The notes beneath the pieces are model-generated. The model did no database searches, was not told where the DNA came from, and was given only the letters and a program-made list of their open reading frames with translations. DNA of 64,000 bases from an uncultured Clostridia bacterium (lineage in GTDB: Bacteria; Bacillota; Clostridia; Oscillospirales; Acutalibacteraceae). The stretch's first letter is position 1, and each line of letters starts with the position of its first letter. Position numbers and translations under genes: made by a program. The DNA is taken from positions 52,124-116,123 of the forward strand of contig CALWPT010000032.1 of NCBI GenBank assembly GCA_944383495.1, given 5' to 3'. Below, piece after piece: positions 25,005 to 34,589 of the stretch.

Positions 25005-25766
25005 GTGCCGCAGCAGGAGCACGGCTGGGAAGAAGGGCTGCTTTGTGCCCGTATTGGTGACGCGTGCCGGGCGGCACAGATGCGGTCGGCGCCCCGGTTT
25101 GTCGGCTTTTTATCCCCAGGGCAGCGGCAGATTGCCGCCGCCAGCGCCCGATCGGCGGTTGGGCGTTTTGCTTTTTATGGTGGATATGAGGATGCTGAAC
25201 GGGTCTTTTTTGCTGCTTTGCCCGACTGGCTGGAGGAGGACGCGGTTGATTGGCCGTTCCAGGCTGTTTCTCTTTTCTTTCGGGAACAAGATTCCTTAAC
25301 GCATCGGTCTGTATTGGGAACGCTGATGTCCTTGGGAATCGCCCGGGAAACGGTAGGGGATATTTTGATTGAGCCTGGCCGGTGTGTTTTTTTTATTTCA
25401 TCAGAGCTCTCCGGCTATGTGCTGTCCCAGATGGAAAAAGTCGGCGGCGTTGGCGTAAACCTCCGTTTGGGGGCGGAAGAGCCTTATCCGGCGGCTCATA
25501 CATTCTTGGAAATGGAAGGAACAATATCCTCTCCCCGCCTTGACTGTGTTTTGAGCGCTCTTTGCCGCATCAGCCGTGGAAAATGCGGGGCCGCCATTGA
25601 GACGGGCCTGGTATTTTTAAACGATACGGAGTGTCCGTCTCCTGCGCGCAGGGTTATGCCGGGCGACCGGATTTCCGTGCGGGGTACAGGAAAGTTCGTG
25701 GTGGACGATTTGACCGGCCGGACGAAAAAAGGGCGGTTGATCCTAAAAGCGAGAAAATACATTTGA
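25005..25766 (+). CDS. YlmH-family S4-domain RNA-binding protein
   Basis: A 253-residue protein with a YlmH N-terminal domain (FYGGYEDAERVFF, HRSVLGTLMSLGIARETVGDI) and a C-terminal S4 domain (RLDCVLSALCRISR, MPGDRISVRGTGKF). YlmH binds ribosomal complexes and is implicated in ribosome rescue or quality control. The start is GTG 25005; no ATG fits. The placement between sepF and divIVA is standard. Confidence 0.88.
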   Translation: MPQQEHGWEEGLLCARIGDACRAAQMRSAPRFVGFLSPGQRQIAAASARSAVGRFAFYGGYEDAERVFFAALPDWLEEDAVDWPFQAVSLFFREQDSLTHRSVLGTLMSLGIARETVGDILIEPGRCVFFISSELSGYVLSQMEKVGGVGVNLRLGAEEPYPAAHTFLEMEGTISSPRLDCVLSALCRISRGKCGAAIETGLVFLNDTECPSPARRVMPGDRISVRGTGKFVVDDLTGRTKKGRLILKARKYI

Positions 25767-25806
25767 GTGAAAATGTAAGATTATAAAGCAAATGGAGGTT
25801 TTTGTA

Positions 25807-26511
25807 ATGTTCACTCCCGATTCGATCAGGACGGTTGAATTTACCCAGATTGGTAAAAACGGTTACCGCGCGGATGAGGTTGACGATTTTTTGGAGCAAG
25901 CCGCTAATTACGTTGACGCTCTTAACCGGGAAAAGGCACAGCTGATGGAAAAGCTGCAGGTGCTGGCGGAAAAGGTAGAGGAATATCGCCAGGATGAGGA
26001 TTCCATCAAAACCGCTCTTTTAAGCGCCCAACGCATGGGAGACAAGGTTATGCGGGAGGCCAAGGAGCAGTCAGAAAAAATATTGGAGGAAGCAAACGCG
26101 AAATCCAAGGAAATCCTGGAAAAGGCGCAATCGGAGGCTTCCTTATTGGAGAATAAATCGCGTCAGCGGGGCGAGGGAATCGTTGCCTTGGCCCAGTCTA
26201 AGGCCGACGAGGTATCCCGCTCTGTGGAGGATAAATATAAAAAGCAATACGCTTTTTATCATAAGTTTAAAGACGAGGTGGAGTCCTTTAAGGACACGGT
26301 GCTGAGTCAATATATGGAACATATCAATCTGCTGAAGAATCTCACCGTGGAAATGGAAAACCACAAAATGTACGAGCAGGCCGTGCCCCATGATCAGACG
26401 GCGCAAGGGCAGAGCGGCGGGGAAGGCGGAAAAGCCTTAGCCTTTGATTTTACGGAAGAGGAAGAAAAAGAGGAGCATACCAAGGGTTTTGCCGTTAAAA
26501 TGGAAGATTAA
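25807..26511 (+). CDS. divIVA: DivIVA-family polarity/division protein
   Basis: A 234-residue coiled-coil protein. The N-terminal lipid-binding motif is present: FTPDSIRTVEFTQIGKNGYRADEVDDFLEQ. Long heptad-rich segments follow (~30-165) and an acidic glutamate-rich tail. DivIVA marks curved membrane at septa and poles. ATG 25807 follows GGAGGT; an in-frame ATG 15 bases earlier lies within the ribosome binding site. Confidence 0.93.
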   Translation: MFTPDSIRTVEFTQIGKNGYRADEVDDFLEQAANYVDALNREKAQLMEKLQVLAEKVEEYRQDEDSIKTALLSAQRMGDKVMREAKEQSEKILEEANAKSKEILEKAQSEASLLENKSRQRGEGIVALAQSKADEVSRSVEDKYKKQYAFYHKFKDEVESFKDTVLSQYMEHINLLKNLTVEMENHKMYEQAVPHDQTAQGQSGGEGGKALAFDFTEEEEKEEHTKGFAVKMED

Positions 26512-26532
26512 TTCGTTGCGAGGAGAATCGGA

Positions 26533-29325
26533 ATGCCACAGGACTATAACAAAACGCTACAGCTTCCCCAAACAGAGTTTCCTATGCGCGCGGGATTACC
26601 TCAAAAGGAGCCCCAAACTCTGGAAAAATGGGAGAAGGAAGGGTTATATGATAAAATAATGGCCCGGAATGAGGGCAAACCTTTGTTTGTGCTTCATGAC
26701 GGCCCGCCTTACGCCAACGGCGATATCCATTTAGGCACGGCGCTGAACAAGGTCCTAAAGGATTTTGCGGTGCGGTATCACAATATGGCGGGATACAAGG
26801 CCCCATATGTACCTGGGTGGGATACCCATGGGCTTCCCATTGAGCTGAAAGCCCGAAAGAAAGCGGGAATTGATGCGGATTCCGCGGTGACAGCCAATGA
26901 ACTGCGGGAGATCTGTAAGGAATTTGCCCTTGGCTATGTACAAGAGCAGAAAAAATCCTTTCAGCGGCTGGGCGTTTTGGGAGAGTGGGATAACCCCTAT
27001 CTTACCTTAAAACCTGAATTTGAGGCCCGTCAGGTGGAAATCTTTGGGGAAATGGCATTAAAGGGCTATATCTATAAGGGATTAAAACCGGTATATTGGT
27101 GCCCCGAGTGCCAGACTGCCCTGGCCGAGGCGGAAATTGAATATGCCGAGGATCCTTGCCATTCCATTTATGTAAAATTTCGCGTGACAGACGATCTGGG
27201 AAAGTTGTCGGCTTTTGGGGCGGATCCTCAAAAGACCAGTTTTGTGATCTGGACCACCACGACCTGGACGTTGCCTGGCAATGTGGCTATCTGCGTTGGA
27301 CCGGAGTATACCTATGCGGTAGTCAAAGCGGAAGATGAATACTATGTTATGGCCGAGGAATTGGCCTCCTCTGCCATGGCCGCGGCGGATATCAAGGACT
27401 ATGAAGTGATCGGCACCTTACAGGGCCGGGAGCTGGAATACATGAAAACGGCGCATCCCTTTATGAACCGGGATTCTTTGGTTATTGTCGGCGATCATGT
27501 GACCCTGGAAAGTGGAACGGGCTGCGTTCATACCGCGCCGGGCCATGGCGTGGAGGACTTTGAGGTCTGCCGCAATTATCCTGAACTGCCCGTGGTTGTT
27601 CCAGTAGACAACAAGGGCTATTTGAACGAGGAAGCGGGCGAATTCAAAGGCCTGTCAACAGACGAGGCCAATAAAGCCATTGCCAAAAAGCTGGACGAGC
27701 AAGGAAGCCTGTTTGCCCTGACCAAAATCATTCACCAATACCCCCACTGCTGGCGATGCAGCCAGCCGGTGCTGTTCCGCGCTACAGAGCAGAGCTTTTG
27801 TTCGGTGGATGGGTTTAAGGATCAAGCGTTGAAGGCCATTCAAGCCGTCAAATGGATTCCCGGGTGGGGGGAAGAACGGATCTCCAACATGGTGCGGGAC
27901 CGGAGCGACTGGTGCATATCCCGGCAGCGGGTTTGGGGCGTGCCGATTCCGCTGTTTTACTGTGAGGACTGCGGCGAGCAGATCTGTACAAAGGAAACGA
28001 TTCAGCATGTGGCGAACCTGTTCCGGAAAAACGGTTCAGGCATTTGGTTTGAGCGGGAAGCGAAGGATTTAATGCCGGAAGGCGTTGTATGCCCCAAATG
28101 CGGCGGAATCCATTTTATCAAAGAAAAAGATATTATGGATGTATGGTTTGATTCCGGGGTCACTCACGCAGCGGTTTGTGAGGAACGGGATTCCCTCCAT
28201 TGGCCCGCCGACTTATACCTGGAAGGCGCGGATCAATACCGCGGCTGGTTTCAGTCCTCTCTTTTGACATCCGTCGCCTGGCGGGGCGTGGCGCCATATA
28301 AAAAAGTGGTCACCCACGGCTGGGTAGTGGACGGTGAGGGCCGTAAAATGTCCAAGTCCTTGGGAAATGGCATTTTGCCTGAGGAAATCGTCAACCAGTA
28401 CGGTGCGGATATTCTGCGGCTGTGGGTGGCTTCCAGCGATTATCATGCAGATATTCGGATTTCCAAGGATATTTTGAAGCAGTTGTCGGAGGGATACCGG
28501 AAGATCCGGAATACGGCCCGGTTTATTCTCGGCTGCCTGGGGGACTTTGATCCTGATCGGGACAGCGTGGCAGCAGAACAACTGGAGTCAATTGACCGCT
28601 GGGCTTTGCTAAAATGCGATGCGCTGCTTGCCAAGGTGCGGGAGGCCTATGAAAATTATGAATACCACCAGGTGTACCATGCCGTTCATAATTTCTGTGT
28701 AGTGGACTTATCTAATTTTTATTTGGATGTGCTGAAAGACCGCTTGTATGTTGAGGGGGCAGAATCGGTAACCCGCAGAGCAGCCCAAACGGTGATCTAT
28801 CGGATCTTAGATTCTCTTGTGCTGATGCTGGCGCCGATTCTGGCATATACGGCGGAAGAAATCTGGAGCTATCTGCCTCCGTCAAGGGATCGAAACCGGG
28901 AGAGCGTCATGCTCAATGACATGCCGGCTGCGTCTTTGGAATCCGATCCTGATTTCATGGCTTATTGGGACAGAATTCACGCCCTGCGAGATGACGTCCA
29001 GAAAGCTCTGGAGGCCGCTCGGAGCGAAAAGATTATCGGCGCTTCTCTGGAGGCCAGGGTGACGTTGACGGCGTTGGGCGAGCAGTTGTCTTTCCTGCGG
29101 GAAAACGCGGCGCTGCTGCCGAAGGTGTTCATCGTTTCCGAGCTAGCGGTGGAAGAAGGGAATCAGGGCGTGTTCCAAGGAGATACCGGCGTTTATGTCA
29201 CGGTTGCTAAGGCCTCTGGCCAAAAATGTCAGCGGTGCTGGCAGTTCAGCAGGACTGTTGGCTCCGACCTATCGCATCCCGAGCTTTGCCGGCGGTGCGC
29301 CGGCGTGCTGTCGGATATCCACTAA
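26533..29325 (+). CDS. ileS: Isoleucyl-tRNA synthetase
   Basis: A 930-residue class I synthetase. The HIGH-type motif reads GDIHLGT near residue 60, KMSKS is present in GRKMSKSLGNG, the editing domain contains the TTTWTLPGN region, and the C-terminal zinc site has CQRCW and CRRC. Complete and typical of the bacterial form. It follows divIVA by 21 bases in the conserved division-cluster order; I see no T-box leader, so it is probably expressed from the operon. Confidence 0.97.
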   Translation: MPQDYNKTLQLPQTEFPMRAGLPQKEPQTLEKWEKEGLYDKIMARNEGKPLFVLHDGPPYANGDIHLGTALNKVLKDFAVRYHNMAGYKAPYVPGWDTHGLPIELKARKKAGIDADSAVTANELREICKEFALGYVQEQKKSFQRLGVLGEWDNPYLTLKPEFEARQVEIFGEMALKGYIYKGLKPVYWCPECQTALAEAEIEYAEDPCHSIYVKFRVTDDLGKLSAFGADPQKTSFVIWTTTTWTLPGNVAICVGPEYTYAVVKAEDEYYVMAEELASSAMAAADIKDYEVIGTLQGRELEYMKTAHPFMNRDSLVIVGDHVTLESGTGCVHTAPGHGVEDFEVCRNYPELPVVVPVDNKGYLNEEAGEFKGLSTDEANKAIAKKLDEQGSLFALTKIIHQYPHCWRCSQPVLFRATEQSFCSVDGFKDQALKAIQAVKWIPGWGEERISNMVRDRSDWCISRQRVWGVPIPLFYCEDCGEQICTKETIQHVANLFRKNGSGIWFEREAKDLMPEGVVCPKCGGIHFIKEKDIMDVWFDSGVTHAAVCEERDSLHWPADLYLEGADQYRGWFQSSLLTSVAWRGVAPYKKVVTHGWVVDGEGRKMSKSLGNGILPEEIVNQYGADILRLWVASSDYHADIRISKDILKQLSEGYRKIRNTARFILGCLGDFDPDRDSVAAEQLESIDRWALLKCDALLAKVREAYENYEYHQVYHAVHNFCVVDLSNFYLDVLKDRLYVEGAESVTRRAAQTVIYRILDSLVLMLAPILAYTAEEIWSYLPPSRDRNRESVMLNDMPAASLESDPDFMAYWDRIHALRDDVQKALEAARSEKIIGASLEARVTLTALGEQLSFLRENAALLPKVFIVSELAVEEGNQGVFQGDTGVYVTVAKASGQKCQRCWQFSRTVGSDLSHPELCRRCAGVLSDIH

Positions 29326-29335
29326 AGCAGAGCGT

Positions 29336-29370
29336 GAGGCGGATAAGGAGCTTTTATCCGCCTCAAGCTT
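29336..29370 (+). terminator. Hairpin after ileS (possible attenuator)
   Basis: A perfect 11-bp stem (GAGGCGGATAA with TTATCCGCCTC) with a 7-nt loop lies between ileS and lspA. The following T run is poor, so it may only partly terminate or may protect the mRNA end. Confidence 0.55.
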
Positions 29371-29394
29371 TGTCACTTAAAGAGGGGACGCGTA

Positions 29395-29988
29395 TTGCAG
29401 AAAAAACGATTATCTGTTAAAATTCGGGTGTTGTCCGCCATCATGTCCCTTGTACTGATTGTGCTGGACCAATGGACAAAATACCTTGCAGTGACTTATT
29501 TAAAGCCGGTGGGATTTGTTCGTTTCATTCCCAGTGTGTTAAATCTATTTTATTTAGAAAACCGGGGCGCGGCCTTCGGTTTGTTTTCGGGCCAGCGCTG
29601 GGTGTTTCTAATCATCACCGCAGTGATCATTTTCGTGGGTATTTACCTGCTGGCAGCTAACAAGATTCATTCTAAATGGCTTTTATTCACTGTCCATCTC
29701 ATTGTCGCCGGGGGGATTGGGAATATGATTGACCGGATGTTCCGCGGCGGAGCTTTTTTGGATGGATTTGTGGTTGATTTCCTGCAATTCCAGTTCATTG
29801 ATTTTCCGGTATTTAACCTGGCAGATTGTTTTGTAACCGTCGGTTCTGTCATGGTGATCTGTTATTTGCTGGCGGACATTGTTTTGTCCTATAGGCAGGG
29901 GGAGGGGACAAAAGCTGGAAACCATACGCTTCAAAGTGAAAACAGAGGGGATTCGCCTAGATCAGGCGGTGACGGAAGCGATTCCTGA
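29395..29988 (+). CDS. lspA: Lipoprotein signal peptidase (signal peptidase II)
   Basis: An integral membrane aspartyl protease that cleaves prolipoprotein signal peptides. Four membrane segments are visible, with LDQWTKYLA in the first, NRGAAFG after it, and the catalytic aspartates in NMIDRMFRGG and FNLADCF. The start is TTG 29395 behind GAGGGG. The product is 197 residues; the last ~25 hydrophilic residues come from overlap with the next gene and are longer than the usual family tail. Confidence 0.94.
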   Translation: MQKKRLSVKIRVLSAIMSLVLIVLDQWTKYLAVTYLKPVGFVRFIPSVLNLFYLENRGAAFGLFSGQRWVFLIITAVIIFVGIYLLAANKIHSKWLLFTVHLIVAGGIGNMIDRMFRGGAFLDGFVVDFLQFQFIDFPVFNLADCFVTVGSVMVICYLLADIVLSYRQGEGTKAGNHTLQSENRGDSPRSGGDGSDS

Positions 29989-30829
29989 TTTGTCCCGATC
30001 CGCTGTGATTCGCCTGATTGATGAAAATCAGGTGCTTTTAAACGGACGGTCTGTGATAAAATCAACGCGGGTGACAAAAGAGGACGAAATAGCCGTTACT
30101 TTGCCGGATCCAAAATCACCTGCGGCGCAGCCGGAAAATATTCCGTTGGATATTTTTTATGAGGACTGCGATTTACTGGTTGTCAATAAACCCAAGGGCA
30201 TGGTAGTCCACCCTGCCGCGGGCCATCCGGATGGCACGTTGGTCAACGCGCTGCTGTACCATTGCAAAGGAAGCCTATCCGGGATTGGCGGGGTGATGCG
30301 TCCAGGAATCGTCCATCGGATTGATAAGGATACCAGCGGCCTTCTGATCGTGGCAAAAAATGACTTTACCCATTTGGGGCTGGCCTCCCAAATCAAAGCG
30401 CACAGCTTCAAGCGGGAATACCGGACGGTATGCCTGGGTTCCCTGCCAAAGGACGCGGGAACCATCGACGTGCCTATTGGCCGCCATCCGGTTAAGCGGA
30501 AACAGATGGCAGTTACAGAAAGCCACTCTAAGCCTGCGGTAACGCATTATGAGGTATTAGAGCGTTTTGTAGGCTTCACATATGTGAAATGCATTTTAGA
30601 AACAGGCCGTACACACCAGATCCGAGTGCACTTTTCTTATCTGCGCCACCCAATTGCGGGAGACGAGGTTTATGGCGGCAAGACACCCTTGTTTTTGGGA
30701 AAGGGTCAGTGCCTGCACGCAGCAAAAATCGGATTTATTCACCCAAGAACGGGCAGATATTTTGAGTTTGAAGCGCCATTGCCTTTTTATTTTCGGATGT
30801 TTCTCGAAACCCTGCGCAAGAAAGGTTGA
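29915..30829 (+). CDS. RluA/RluD-family 23S rRNA pseudouridine synthase
   Basis: An ~304-residue enzyme with an N-terminal S4 domain (GIRLDQAVTEAIPDLSRSAV) and the catalytic HRIDKDTSGLL, with the nucleophilic aspartate, near residue 140. It modifies uridines in rRNA. The start is uncertain. The frame has TTG 29879, CTG 29915 and GTG 29936 but no ATG. CTG 29915 sits eight bases after GGGAGGGG and gives the normal family N-terminus (LETIRFKV), so it is listed here. This makes a 74-base overlap with lspA, as in the Bacillus lspA-ylyB pair. Confidence 0.85.
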   Translation: METIRFKVKTEGIRLDQAVTEAIPDLSRSAVIRLIDENQVLLNGRSVIKSTRVTKEDEIAVTLPDPKSPAAQPENIPLDIFYEDCDLLVVNKPKGMVVHPAAGHPDGTLVNALLYHCKGSLSGIGGVMRPGIVHRIDKDTSGLLIVAKNDFTHLGLASQIKAHSFKREYRTVCLGSLPKDAGTIDVPIGRHPVKRKQMAVTESHSKPAVTHYEVLERFVGFTYVKCILETGRTHQIRVHFSYLRHPIAGDEVYGGKTPLFLGKGQCLHAAKIGFIHPRTGRYFEFEAPLPFYFRMFLETLRKKG

Positions 30830-30838
30830 TTGAATTTC

Positions 30839-31660
30839 ATGTCTCAACCCATGAAGGATAAATTATTGATAGCCGATGTAGACGGTACGCTGATCAACAG
30901 TGGCTTTCAGGTTCCCCTGCGGAATTTAGAGGCAATTGAGCAGTTTCAAAGGGATGGCGGGCTGTTTACCCTGGCAACTGGAAGGGCCATTGAATCCGCC
31001 CGTCAATATGCTGAACAGATTGGTTTATCCTGTCCGGCTATTGTCAGCAACGGCAGCATGCTGTTTGATTACAAGACGGATCAGGTCGTTTGGGAAAGGC
31101 TGCTTCCTTTGCAGGCCAAGCACTATATTTTCGAGGTGCTGGAGCATTTCCCCAAGATCGGCGTGGAGGTGCATTCCGGCCGCCATTTATATGTAATCCG
31201 CATGTCGGAAATGGGAAAAAAGCACGTGACCGATGAAAACCTGACTTTTGAGGAGGTTGAGTTGGAGCAGATCTGGGACCTTCCCTGGAGTAAGGTGTTA
31301 TACGCCGCAACGCCGGAAGAGCTTGCTCCTGTACGGGAATATACGGAATCCATGCCTCATGAAGGGGCATATTATGCCGATACGGCCCCCATTTATTATG
31401 AGCTTCATCCGATGGGAACCAGTAAGGGAGACGGTATGCGCCGCCTGGCATTTAACCATAAGATTTCTTTAAAAAATACAGCGGCGATTGGTAATTTTTA
31501 TAATGACGCAGATATGGTAGAGCATGCGGGAGCAGGCGCCTTTGTTGCGGAGGCGCCGAACGATCTAAAGGCGAAGGCCGATTACGTATCCTGTAGTTTT
31601 GAAGAGGGCGCAGTCGCTGATTTTATTGGGTATTTATACCGCTTTTGGGCGGAGCAGTAA
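30839..31660 (+). CDS. Cof-type HAD-IIB phosphatase
   Basis: A 273-residue HAD hydrolase. Motif I is DVDGTLIN (nucleophile Asp in LLIADVDGTL), motif II is TLATGR, and the C-terminal motif is IGNFYNDADMVEHAGAG. The cap insertion is of the IIB (Cof) type. Such enzymes dephosphorylate sugar phosphates or nucleotides; the substrate is not predictable. NFYND replaces the more usual G-D-N-D at motif IV but keeps the metal-binding Asp. It starts nine bases after the preceding stop. Confidence 0.85.
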   Translation: MSQPMKDKLLIADVDGTLINSGFQVPLRNLEAIEQFQRDGGLFTLATGRAIESARQYAEQIGLSCPAIVSNGSMLFDYKTDQVVWERLLPLQAKHYIFEVLEHFPKIGVEVHSGRHLYVIRMSEMGKKHVTDENLTFEEVELEQIWDLPWSKVLYAATPEELAPVREYTESMPHEGAYYADTAPIYYELHPMGTSKGDGMRRLAFNHKISLKNTAAIGNFYNDADMVEHAGAGAFVAEAPNDLKAKADYVSCSFEEGAVADFIGYLYRFWAEQ

Positions 31661-31730
31661 ATAAGGGCAAGCATCCTGGGCGGCGGCCGGGTTGTTTTGC
31701 GGAAAATTGTGCCGCCGGGAAAAGGAGACG

Positions 31731-32576
31731 ATGATGGAAGACGCAAAGCGCAGGGAACTGCAAATTTTGGCTTGTAAGATTCGAATGGGGATTATAGAAG
31801 GCGTATATAACGCGAAATCAGGGCATCCTGGCGGCTCTTTGTCCATTGCCGAGCTTTTGGCGTATCTGTATGGCTGCGAACTTCGGGTTGACCCCAAGGA
31901 CCCTAAAAATCCCGGGCGAGACCGCTTTATACTTTCCAAGGGCCATGCGGCGCCCGCTCTGTACGCGGCGCTGGCGTTAAAGGGATATTTTCCGTTAGAT
32001 GAGATTAAGTATTTGCGGAAGCCCGGTAAAATGCTGCAGGGCCATCCAGATATGAAGGGAACTCCCGGCGTGGATATGTCCACCGGTTCGCTGGGCCAGG
32101 GCATTTCCGCCGCCTGCGGCATGGCGCTGTCTGCTAAGCTGTCCAATGAATCCTACCGCGTCTATACAATTTTGGGGGACGGCGAGTTGGAAGAGGGCCA
32201 GGTTTGGGAAGCGGCAATGTTTGCCGGCTTCAAAAAGCTGGATAATCTCTGTGCAGTGGTGGATCACAACGGCCTTCAAATTGACGGCGCTATCGAACAG
32301 GTCATGTCGCCGCAGCCTATTGATAAAAAATTCACCGCTTTTAACTGGCATGTAATCAAAATTAACGGAAACAGCTTGGATGAGATTGAAAAAGCCTTTG
32401 CGGAAGCAAAAAATACCCATGGAAAGCCTACTGCAATCATTGCGCAAACCGTGAAAGGCAAGGGTGTTTCTTATATGGAAAACCAGGTGGGCTGGCACGG
32501 GACGGCGCCCAACGCGGAACAGTATGCCAAGGCGGTGGAAGAACTGAACCGGGAACTGGCTGTGCTGGAAGCGTGA
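31731..32576 (+). CDS. Transketolase, N-terminal subunit
   Basis: The thiamine-diphosphate-binding half of a split transketolase (281 residues): GHPGGSLS, LSKGHAAPALYAAL, GSLGQGISAACGMAL and the TPP-binding GDGELEEGQVWEA ... DHNGLQ. It acts with the C-terminal subunit encoded next to move two-carbon units in the pentose phosphate pathway. Split transketolases are common in Clostridia and archaea. ATG 31731 has AAAGGAG upstream. Confidence 0.93.
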   Translation: MMEDAKRRELQILACKIRMGIIEGVYNAKSGHPGGSLSIAELLAYLYGCELRVDPKDPKNPGRDRFILSKGHAAPALYAALALKGYFPLDEIKYLRKPGKMLQGHPDMKGTPGVDMSTGSLGQGISAACGMALSAKLSNESYRVYTILGDGELEEGQVWEAAMFAGFKKLDNLCAVVDHNGLQIDGAIEQVMSPQPIDKKFTAFNWHVIKINGNSLDEIEKAFAEAKNTHGKPTAIIAQTVKGKGVSYMENQVGWHGTAPNAEQYAKAVEELNRELAVLEA

Positions 32577-32632
32577 CAAACCATCAGCCGGGAAGCGAGC
32601 CGGCGATAAAGGAAAGGGTAGGGAAGACTATT

Positions 32633-33577
32633 ATGGCGGAGACGATCAAAAAAGCGACGCGGGATGGATATGCAGACGGGCTGCTGGCCCTGTATGAAAT
32701 CCGCGGGGATATGGTGGTTTTAGATGCGGATCTGGCTGCTGCGACCAAGACAGGCGTGTTTAAAAAGGCGCATCCGGAACAATTTGTAGACTGCGGGATT
32801 GCGGAGAGCAATATGATGGGGGTTGCGGCAGGTCTGGCTGCCACCGGCAAGCTGGTGTTTGCCAGTTCCTTTGCGATGTTTACGGCCGGCCGTGCGTTTG
32901 AACAAATTCGCAATTCCATTGGCTATCCCCATCTCTCAGTTAAAATTGGAGCGACCCATGGGGGTATCTCCGTTGGAGAAGACGGAGCAACCCATCAATG
33001 CAATGAGGATATTGCGTTAATGCGCACGATCCCTGGTATGACCATCATCAATCCCGCTGACGCGGTAGAAGCCAAAAAGGCCGTTGTAGCCGCGGCAGAA
33101 ATTGACGGGCCGGTTTACATGCGATTTGGCCGTTTGGCGGTTCCGGTTATTTTTGGTGAAGATTATCAATTCGTTCCCGGTAAAGCTGTTAACATGCGGG
33201 AAGGCAAGGATGTGGCTATCATTGCGACAGGATTGTTGGTTAATGAAGCTTTAACCGCTGCTGACATTCTAAAGCGGGAAGGAATTCACGCTAGGGTCAT
33301 TAACATGCATACCATAAAACCGCTGGATAAAGAGGCGGTGGTACAGGCAGCAAAAGAATGCGGCGTCGTGGTTACTGCGGAAGAGCATTCCATTATCGGC
33401 GGCCTGGGCGCCGCCGTGTGCGAGGTATTGGCAGAGGAATCCCCATGCCGTGTGCTGCGCGTGGGCGTTCAGGATACGTTTGGTATGTCCGGCTCAGCTG
33501 TGGAACTGCTTTCCCGGTTTGGACTGGATGCAGCATCCGTGGCGGAAAAGGCACGGCAAGCGGTCAAGCTGAAATAA
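32633..33577 (+). CDS. Transketolase, C-terminal subunit
   Basis: A 314-residue pyrimidine-binding and C-terminal half: ADLAAATKT, the catalytic Glu in GIAESNMMGVAAG, SFAMFTAGRAFEQIRN, GATHGGISVGEDGATHQ and MRFGR. It pairs with the upstream N-terminal subunit to form a full enzyme. The frame is open from 32573, but ATG 32633 matches the normal family start. Confidence 0.93.
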   Translation: MAETIKKATRDGYADGLLALYEIRGDMVVLDADLAAATKTGVFKKAHPEQFVDCGIAESNMMGVAAGLAATGKLVFASSFAMFTAGRAFEQIRNSIGYPHLSVKIGATHGGISVGEDGATHQCNEDIALMRTIPGMTIINPADAVEAKKAVVAAAEIDGPVYMRFGRLAVPVIFGEDYQFVPGKAVNMREGKDVAIIATGLLVNEALTAADILKREGIHARVINMHTIKPLDKEAVVQAAKECGVVVTAEEHSIIGGLGAAVCEVLAEESPCRVLRVGVQDTFGMSGSAVELLSRFGLDAASVAEKARQAVKLK

Positions 33578-33607
33578 AACAATTTGCTGGAAAGGTGGAA
33601 TACAAAA

Positions 33608-34588
33608 ATGCCCATCAAAATTGGTATTAATGGATATGGTAACCTGGGTAAGGGCGTGGAACTGGCTATCCGTCAAAACCCCGATCTGGAGCTGGCGGCT
33701 GTGTTGACCCGTCGAAGCCCGTCGGATCTGAAAACTAAAACGCCCGGAGTTCCTGTGCTGTCCGTTCAGGAGGCAGGTCAGCTGATTGGAAAGGTGGATG
33801 TGATGATCCTTTGCGGCGGCAGCGCAACCGATCTGCCGGAGCAGGGACCCATGTTCGCAAGGCTGTTCCACACGGTGGATAGCTTTGATACCCATGCCAA
33901 AATTCCCGAATATTTTGACGCGTTAGATCAAGCGGCCAAAGAATCGGGGCATATTTCCCTCATTTCGGTGGGCTGGGATCCCGGCTTATTTTCCTTGAAC
34001 CGGCTATACACAGAGGCGATCCTTCCTCAGGGCAAGACCTATACTTTCTGGGGCAAAGGGGTTAGCCAGGGGCATTCTGATGCGATCCGTCGAATTGCCG
34101 GGGTGAAGCATGCGATTCAGTATACGATTCCGGTGGAAAAAGCGGTAGAGTCGATTCGAAACGGAGAAACACCGGCGCTGACCGCTCGGGAAAAACATAT
34201 CCGGGAATGCTATGTTGTAGTAGAGGAGGGCGCTGACCGCACACGCATTGAACGGGAAATCAGGGAAATGCCCAATTACTTTGCCGATTACGATACGACA
34301 GTGCACTTTATTACAGAAGAAGAGCTGAAACGGGATCACAGCGGAATGCCTCACGGCGGTTTTGTGATCCGCAATGGCAAAACCGGGCAGGGAACAGGAC
34401 AGACCGTGGAATATTCCCTGCGCCTTGGCTCCAATCCGGAATTTACTTCCAGTGTGCTGGTGGCCTACGCTCGCGCGGCTTACCGCATGGCGAGCCACGG
34501 AATGGCCGGTGCTAAAACGGTATTTGACGTACCTCCCGCGTTTCTTTCTCCTAAGTCCGGTGCGGCGCTTCGAAAGGAGCTATTATAA
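33608..34588 (+). CDS. ddh: meso-Diaminopimelate D-dehydrogenase
   Basis: A 326-residue NADPH-dependent enzyme that reductively aminates tetrahydrodipicolinate to meso-DAP in one step, serving lysine and peptidoglycan synthesis. The Rossmann motif GINGYGNLGKG is at the N-terminus; CGGSATDLPEQGP, SVGWDPGLFSLNR, GVSQGHSDAIRRI and PHGGFVIRNG are the characteristic substrate-domain segments. ATG 33608 follows GGAAAGGTGG. The decayed transposase lies directly after its stop codon. Confidence 0.95.
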   Translation: MPIKIGINGYGNLGKGVELAIRQNPDLELAAVLTRRSPSDLKTKTPGVPVLSVQEAGQLIGKVDVMILCGGSATDLPEQGPMFARLFHTVDSFDTHAKIPEYFDALDQAAKESGHISLISVGWDPGLFSLNRLYTEAILPQGKTYTFWGKGVSQGHSDAIRRIAGVKHAIQYTIPVEKAVESIRNGETPALTAREKHIRECYVVVEEGADRTRIEREIREMPNYFADYDTTVHFITEEELKRDHSGMPHGGFVIRNGKTGQGTGQTVEYSLRLGSNPEFTSSVLVAYARAAYRMASHGMAGAKTVFDVPPAFLSPKSGAALRKELL

Positions 34589-34589
34589 G

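Noticed and set aside
26512..26532. A T-box leader for ileS
   Set aside because: Only 21 bases separate divIVA and ileS, with no room for a T-box; none seen further upstream.
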